This document shows, piece after piece, positions 60,859 to 64,000 of a DNA stretch of 64,000 nt. Within the stretch, counting starts at the first letter, position 1; each line of letters begins with the position of its first letter. This stretch comes from Microbulbifer sp. TB1203. Its GTDB lineage: Bacteria; Pseudomonadota; Gammaproteobacteria; Pseudomonadales; Cellvibrionaceae. The notes beneath the pieces are model-generated. The model saw only the letters and a program-made list of their open reading frames with translations. It was not told the DNA's origin and did no database searches. Position numbers and translations under genes: made by a program. The stretch covers positions 2,181,501 through 2,245,500 of the forward strand of contig NZ_CP116899.1 of NCBI RefSeq assembly GCF_030997045.1, read 5' to 3'.

Positions 60859-61115
60859 GGGGCAGCTCCTGTCAATTATTATTTATTGCGTTACGCCCCA
60901 CTCTACCCGCCGCTTTGTGTGGAAACAAGCGAACCGACGGAAAACCAATTTTATTTGGTTTTCTCGCGAGTAAATGGGACGGAGTGCTAAAAAAAAGCGA
61001 AGAAATATTTTTACTGGCAGTCACCGGTGGCAAGGCCACCGGAACTTTTAATTTGGCATCTGTTGAGACGGACTCGACCGCGCAAGCGGATCTGAAGTTC
61101 CGCACTTCCGGAAAA

Positions 61116-62633
61116 TTATTTTACCGCCACCTCGCCGGAGGCAATTTTTTCCTTCCAGATCAGCGGTCCGGTGTTGTGTACCGATTCGCCCTGGCTGTCC
61201 ACCGCCACGGTTACCGGCATATCCTCCACCTGGAACTCGTAGATGGCCTCCATTCCCAATTCCGGGAAGGCGACGACTTTGGCGTCCTTGATCGCCTGGG
61301 CCACCAGGTAAGCTGCGCCCCCCACGGCCATCAGGTAGACGGCCCGATTGTCGCGGATCGCCTCAATCGCCGTGGGGCCGCGCTCGGCCTTGCCGATCAT
61401 TCCCAACAGACCAGTCTCCTCCAGCATGGTGCGGGTGAACTTGTCCATGCGCGTGGCAGTGGTGGGGCCGGCAGGGCCGACCACTTCCTCGCGCACCGGG
61501 TCCACGGGGCCCACGTAGTAGATAAAGCGGCCCGCCAGATCCACCGGCAGGGATTTGCCCGCGGCGAGAATATCCACCATTTTCTTGTGGGCGGCATCGC
61601 GTCCGGTAAGCATTTTTCCGTTCAGCAGCAGGGTCTCGCCCGGCTGCCAGCTGAGCACATCCTCGCGGGTCACCGTATCCAGATTTACGCGGCGGGTGTT
61701 GCCACCGCTCTCCCGCGCCACCTGCGGCCAGTCTTCAAGCTTCGGCGGGACCTGGCGCGCCGGGCCCGAGCCATCGAGGGTGAAGTGGGTGTGGCGGGTG
61801 GCCGCGCAGTTGGGGATGATCGCCACCGCCTTGTTGGCGGCGTGGGTCGGGTAATCCCTCACTTTGACGTCCAGCACCGTGGTGAGGCCGCCGAGGCCCT
61901 GGGCCCCGATGCCGAGCCTGTTGACCTTGTCGTACAGTTCCAGGCGCAGCTCTTCCGCCCGATTGGAGGCTCCGCGTTCCTGCAGTTCCTGAATATCGAT
62001 GGGATCCAGCAGTGACTCCTTGGCCAGCAGCATGGCTTTCTCCGCGGTACCGCCGACGCCGATACCAAGCATACCCGGCGGGCACCAGCCGGCCCCCATC
62101 TTCGGCACCATCTCCAGCACCCACTCGACTACCGAGTCGGAGGGGTTCAGCATCGCGAACTTGCTCTTGGCCTCGCTGCCGCCGCCCTTGGCGGCGACAT
62201 AGACCTCGACGGTGTCGCCGGGAACTATCTCGTAGTGAATCACCGCCGGGGTGTTGTCGCCGGTGTTCCTGCGCGCGCCGTCCGGGTCCTCGAGGATCGA
62301 GGCGCGCAGTACATTGTCGGAGAACTGGTAGGCGCGGCGCACGCCCTCGTTGACCATATCGGTCACGCTCATCTCTGCATCCCAGCGCACGTTCATGCCC
62401 ACTTTCAGCTTGACGGTCACAATGCCGGTATCCTGGCAGATGGGGCGGTGGCCCTCGGCACACATACGGGAATTGATCAGAATCTGTGCCATGGCGTCCC
62501 TGGCCGCCGGGTTGGCCTCCTTCTCGTAGGCCTTGTGCAGGGCCTGAATGAAATCCTGCGGGTGGTAATAGGAGATAAACTGCAGCGCATCGGCGACGCT
62601 GTCGATAAGGTCATCCTGGCGGATAGTGGTCAT
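61116..62633 (-). CDS. fumA: Class I fumarate hydratase
   Basis: Single-chain, iron-sulfur fumarase of 505 residues, which adds water to fumarate to give malate in the TCA cycle. The N-terminal half shows RPICQDTGI, GSEAKSKFAML and GWCPPGMLGIGVGGTAEKAM with cluster cysteines; the C-terminal half shows LNGKMLTGRDAAHKKM, GPAGPTTATRMDKFTRTMLEETG and the ELGMEAIYEFQVEDMPVTVAVD end. This length matches FumA/FumB. The symbol is by similarity to E. coli FumA. Confidence 0.95.
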   Translation of the reverse strand: MTTIRQDDLIDSVADALQFISYYHPQDFIQALHKAYEKEANPAARDAMAQILINSRMCAEGHRPICQDTGIVTVKLKVGMNVRWDAEMSVTDMVNEGVRRAYQFSDNVLRASILEDPDGARRNTGDNTPAVIHYEIVPGDTVEVYVAAKGGGSEAKSKFAMLNPSDSVVEWVLEMVPKMGAGWCPPGMLGIGVGGTAEKAMLLAKESLLDPIDIQELQERGASNRAEELRLELYDKVNRLGIGAQGLGGLTTVLDVKVRDYPTHAANKAVAIIPNCAATRHTHFTLDGSGPARQVPPKLEDWPQVARESGGNTRRVNLDTVTREDVLSWQPGETLLLNGKMLTGRDAAHKKMVDILAAGKSLPVDLAGRFIYYVGPVDPVREEVVGPAGPTTATRMDKFTRTMLEETGLLGMIGKAERGPTAIEAIRDNRAVYLMAVGGAAYLVAQAIKDAKVVAFPELGMEAIYEFQVEDMPVTVAVDSQGESVHNTGPLIWKEKIASGEVAVK

Positions 62634-62706
62634 GAGCCGGCTCCGGTGTAACGTCTCGAAGGCGGCGATTTTACACGAATCGGGAGACTTTGGCGGAGAT
62701 TGGATC

Positions 62707-62783
62707 TCTAGGGCGAAGCCTGTGTTCGCCCGAGTGGTTCCACGAAAAAGGGCGAACCAAGGTTCGCCCTATCTATGATATGG
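62707..62783. repeat. AGGGCGAACC...GGTTCGCCCT repeats
   Basis: A perfect AGGGCGAACCAAGGTTCGCCCT palindrome (62752-62773) and a related degenerate sequence before it. A half-copy (ACGAACCTTTGTTCGCCC) is at 50103-50120. It stands just past the coiled-coil protein gene and may act as a transcript-end hairpin. Confidence 0.65.
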
Positions 62784-62796
62784 CTCGGGAGAGCGG

Positions 62797-63540
62797 TCAG
62801 GGAGTGGAGGCAGTAGCGGAGCCGGACTGCAGGCTGCGAATAGCATCGCGCAGTTGCACCAGGTCCCGGTTCACCGACCGGCGGTAGGCGTCGATGGACT
62901 CCACAGCCTCCTCGTTGGCCCCCACCCGCGCAGTCAGATCGCTGCGCACCGAGGCCAGCTGGCGCTCCAGGCGGGCGAGGGAGTCCTTGAGTTCACGCTG
63001 GCTTTCGGTATTGGACTTGCGCAGTTCCGTCAGCGAGGACTCCACCGCGGCGATCTTCTTCACGCTGGACTCCATGCCCTTGACCTGGGAGGCCAGGCTG
63101 GCCAGCTGCTTCTTGTTGGCGGCTGCGGCGCCCGTGTTGGCGGCGATGTTCTTGCGGTTGGTGTCATAGGCCACACCCCACAGCTTGCGGATCTCCGAGG
63201 AATTCTCCTTCGCCTTGGCGTTCAGCACCTCCACCGAGGCCGAGGACTCCTCGTCGGACATTTCGAAGCGCTTCTCCAGTTCGACGATACGGCTCTCCGC
63301 ATCCACCAGTGCCACGCGGCTGAGCTGCCACTGGTTGTAAAGGAAAGCGGCGGCCCCCAGGCCGGCAAGCGCCAGGATCAGGGCCACTACTGCGAGCATG
63401 GACACACCACCGCCGCCGCTGCGCTCTTCCGGCTCGGCGGCCGGCTCACGGAAGGAGCGGCCGATGGGGCGCTCCAGTTGGGGGTCTACGGCTGCGCTGG
63501 TGCCGTCCAGTGTAGGCTCTCTGCGTTGCATGGTTGACAT
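62797..63540 (-). CDS. Single-pass membrane protein with long coiled coil
   Basis: Unrecognised protein of 247 residues. A cytoplasmic polar N-terminus (1-45) leads to one membrane helix (about 48-70, MLAVVALILALAGLGAAAFLY). From about 75 to 240 it is charged and heptad-like (LVDAESRIVELEKRFEM, LTELRKSNTESQRELKDSLARLERQLASV), so a long periplasmic coiled coil is likely. Such proteins often sit beside sodB-type genes in related bacteria as hypothetical proteins. The start at 63540 or the nearby ATG at 63531 is not decided by the sequence. Confidence 0.8.
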   Translation of the reverse strand: MSTMQRREPTLDGTSAAVDPQLERPIGRSFREPAAEPEERSGGGGVSMLAVVALILALAGLGAAAFLYNQWQLSRVALVDAESRIVELEKRFEMSDEESSASVEVLNAKAKENSSEIRKLWGVAYDTNRKNIAANTGAAAANKKQLASLASQVKGMESSVKKIAAVESSLTELRKSNTESQRELKDSLARLERQLASVRSDLTARVGANEEAVESIDAYRRSVNRDLVQLRDAIRSLQSGSATASTP

Positions 63541-63785
63541 ATCCGGTGTTGACAGGCGCGCGGCGGGATCGCCGGGACGCAAACTCTGTGATTAGTCGAA
63601 TTCAGCGGCAGTTATACCAAAAAATTGACGAAAAAGTAATCGGTTTAGCTAAAGCCTAGCCCACACGCTTGTCTTTGCGGAACCAGCCCCCACTACTCTT
63701 ATCGATCACGCGCCGGGTTAATAATGCCTCTCCACGCGTGTAGAATGCCCCCACCAACAACCTAAGACAAAGGAAGGAAGACACC

Positions 63786-64000
63786 ATGGCTTTCGAATTG
63801 CCCGAACTCCCCTATGCGAAGAATGCCCTGGAACCACACATCTCCGAGGAAACTCTGGAGTATCACTACGGCAAACACCACAAGACCTATGTAGACAAAT
63901 TGAACGGCCTGCTGGAAGGCACCGCAGAGGCCGACAAGTCCCTGGAAGAGGTGATCAAATCCTCCTCCGGCGGCGTGTTCAACAACGCCGCGCAAGTCTG
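63786..64000 (+). CDS. sodB: Iron superoxide dismutase (partial, runs off the window)
   Basis: First 71 codons of an Fe/Mn superoxide dismutase, which turns superoxide into hydrogen peroxide and oxygen. The start MAFELPELPYAKNALEPHIS and the metal-ligand region EYHYGKHHKTYVDKLNGL, then NNAAQVW at the window edge, match SodB. GGAAGGA lies nine bases upstream of the ATG. The rest of the gene is outside the window. Confidence 0.95.
   Translation, partial: MAFELPELPYAKNALEPHISEETLEYHYGKHHKTYVDKLNGLLEGTAEADKSLEEVIKSSSGGVFNNAAQV

Noticed and set aside
1..64000. tRNA or rRNA genes
   Set aside because: No tRNA- or rRNA-like sequence was recognised on either strand by eye; a tRNAscan or Infernal run would be decisive.

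Overview
The window comes from a GC-rich, Gram-negative, aerobic gammaproteobacterium specialised in plant polysaccharides. The long poly-serine linkers, CBM2 modules, a large TonB-dependent receptor and the accA/dnaE neighbourhood point to the Cellvibrionales (Microbulbifer, Saccharophagus, Teredinibacter, Cellvibrio and relatives). The dispersed palindromes make a Microbulbifer-like host my best guess, but this is inference.

Left edge (1-1485): an AT-richer stretch with one GNAT acetyltransferase and otherwise no supported gene.

Island (1.5-35.4 kb): a plant-cell-wall degradation island, almost all on the minus strand. In map order it holds a GH5_2 endoglucanase, a GH5_1-like endoglucanase and a GH9-CBM3c endoglucanase (these three share immunoglobulin-like modules and a C-terminal CBM2); a membrane methyltransferase; a ricin-lectin/beta-helix protein; a PL11 rhamnogalacturonan lyase; a GH5_8 mannanase; a GH6 cellobiohydrolase; a translationally coupled pair of unknown function (beta-propeller plus EF-hand protein); a GH43-CBM6-GH30_8-CBM2 xylan-degrading fusion; three further GH5 enzymes with almost the same N-terminal CBM2; a TonB-dependent receptor; and a GH5 gene remnant. 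A DegV-family gene on the plus strand interrupts it. Together the secreted enzymes could attack cellulose, mannan, glucuronoarabinoxylan and rhamnogalacturonan, and the receptor could import the oligosaccharides. No beta-glucosidase, GH48, lytic polysaccharide monooxygenase or dedicated regulator is seen.

Housekeeping part (35.5-64 kb): accA and dnaE; a DUF1289/gamma-carbonic-anhydrase pair; an alkylation-repair pair (Ada-AlkA fusion and Ogt); an M49-like lipoprotein; an Atm1-type ABC exporter; two Nudix hydrolases; a zinc alcohol dehydrogenase; a NIF3-like protein; CnoX; an MmcQ/YjbR protein; a DUF885-like lipoprotein; an FMN glutamate-synthase-like protein; a Mut7-C protein followed by a RES-Xre toxin-antitoxin pair; NhaA; TlyA; an OsmC/DUF1272 pair; PhhB; class I fumarase; a membrane coiled-coil protein; and the start of sodB.

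Between genes there are many palindromic repeats of several families (GTAGGAGC..., GTAGGGTGCGCC..., ATTCCGGC...GCCGGAATGACG) and a MITE-like element of about 180-190 bp with terminal inverted repeats and a conserved core.
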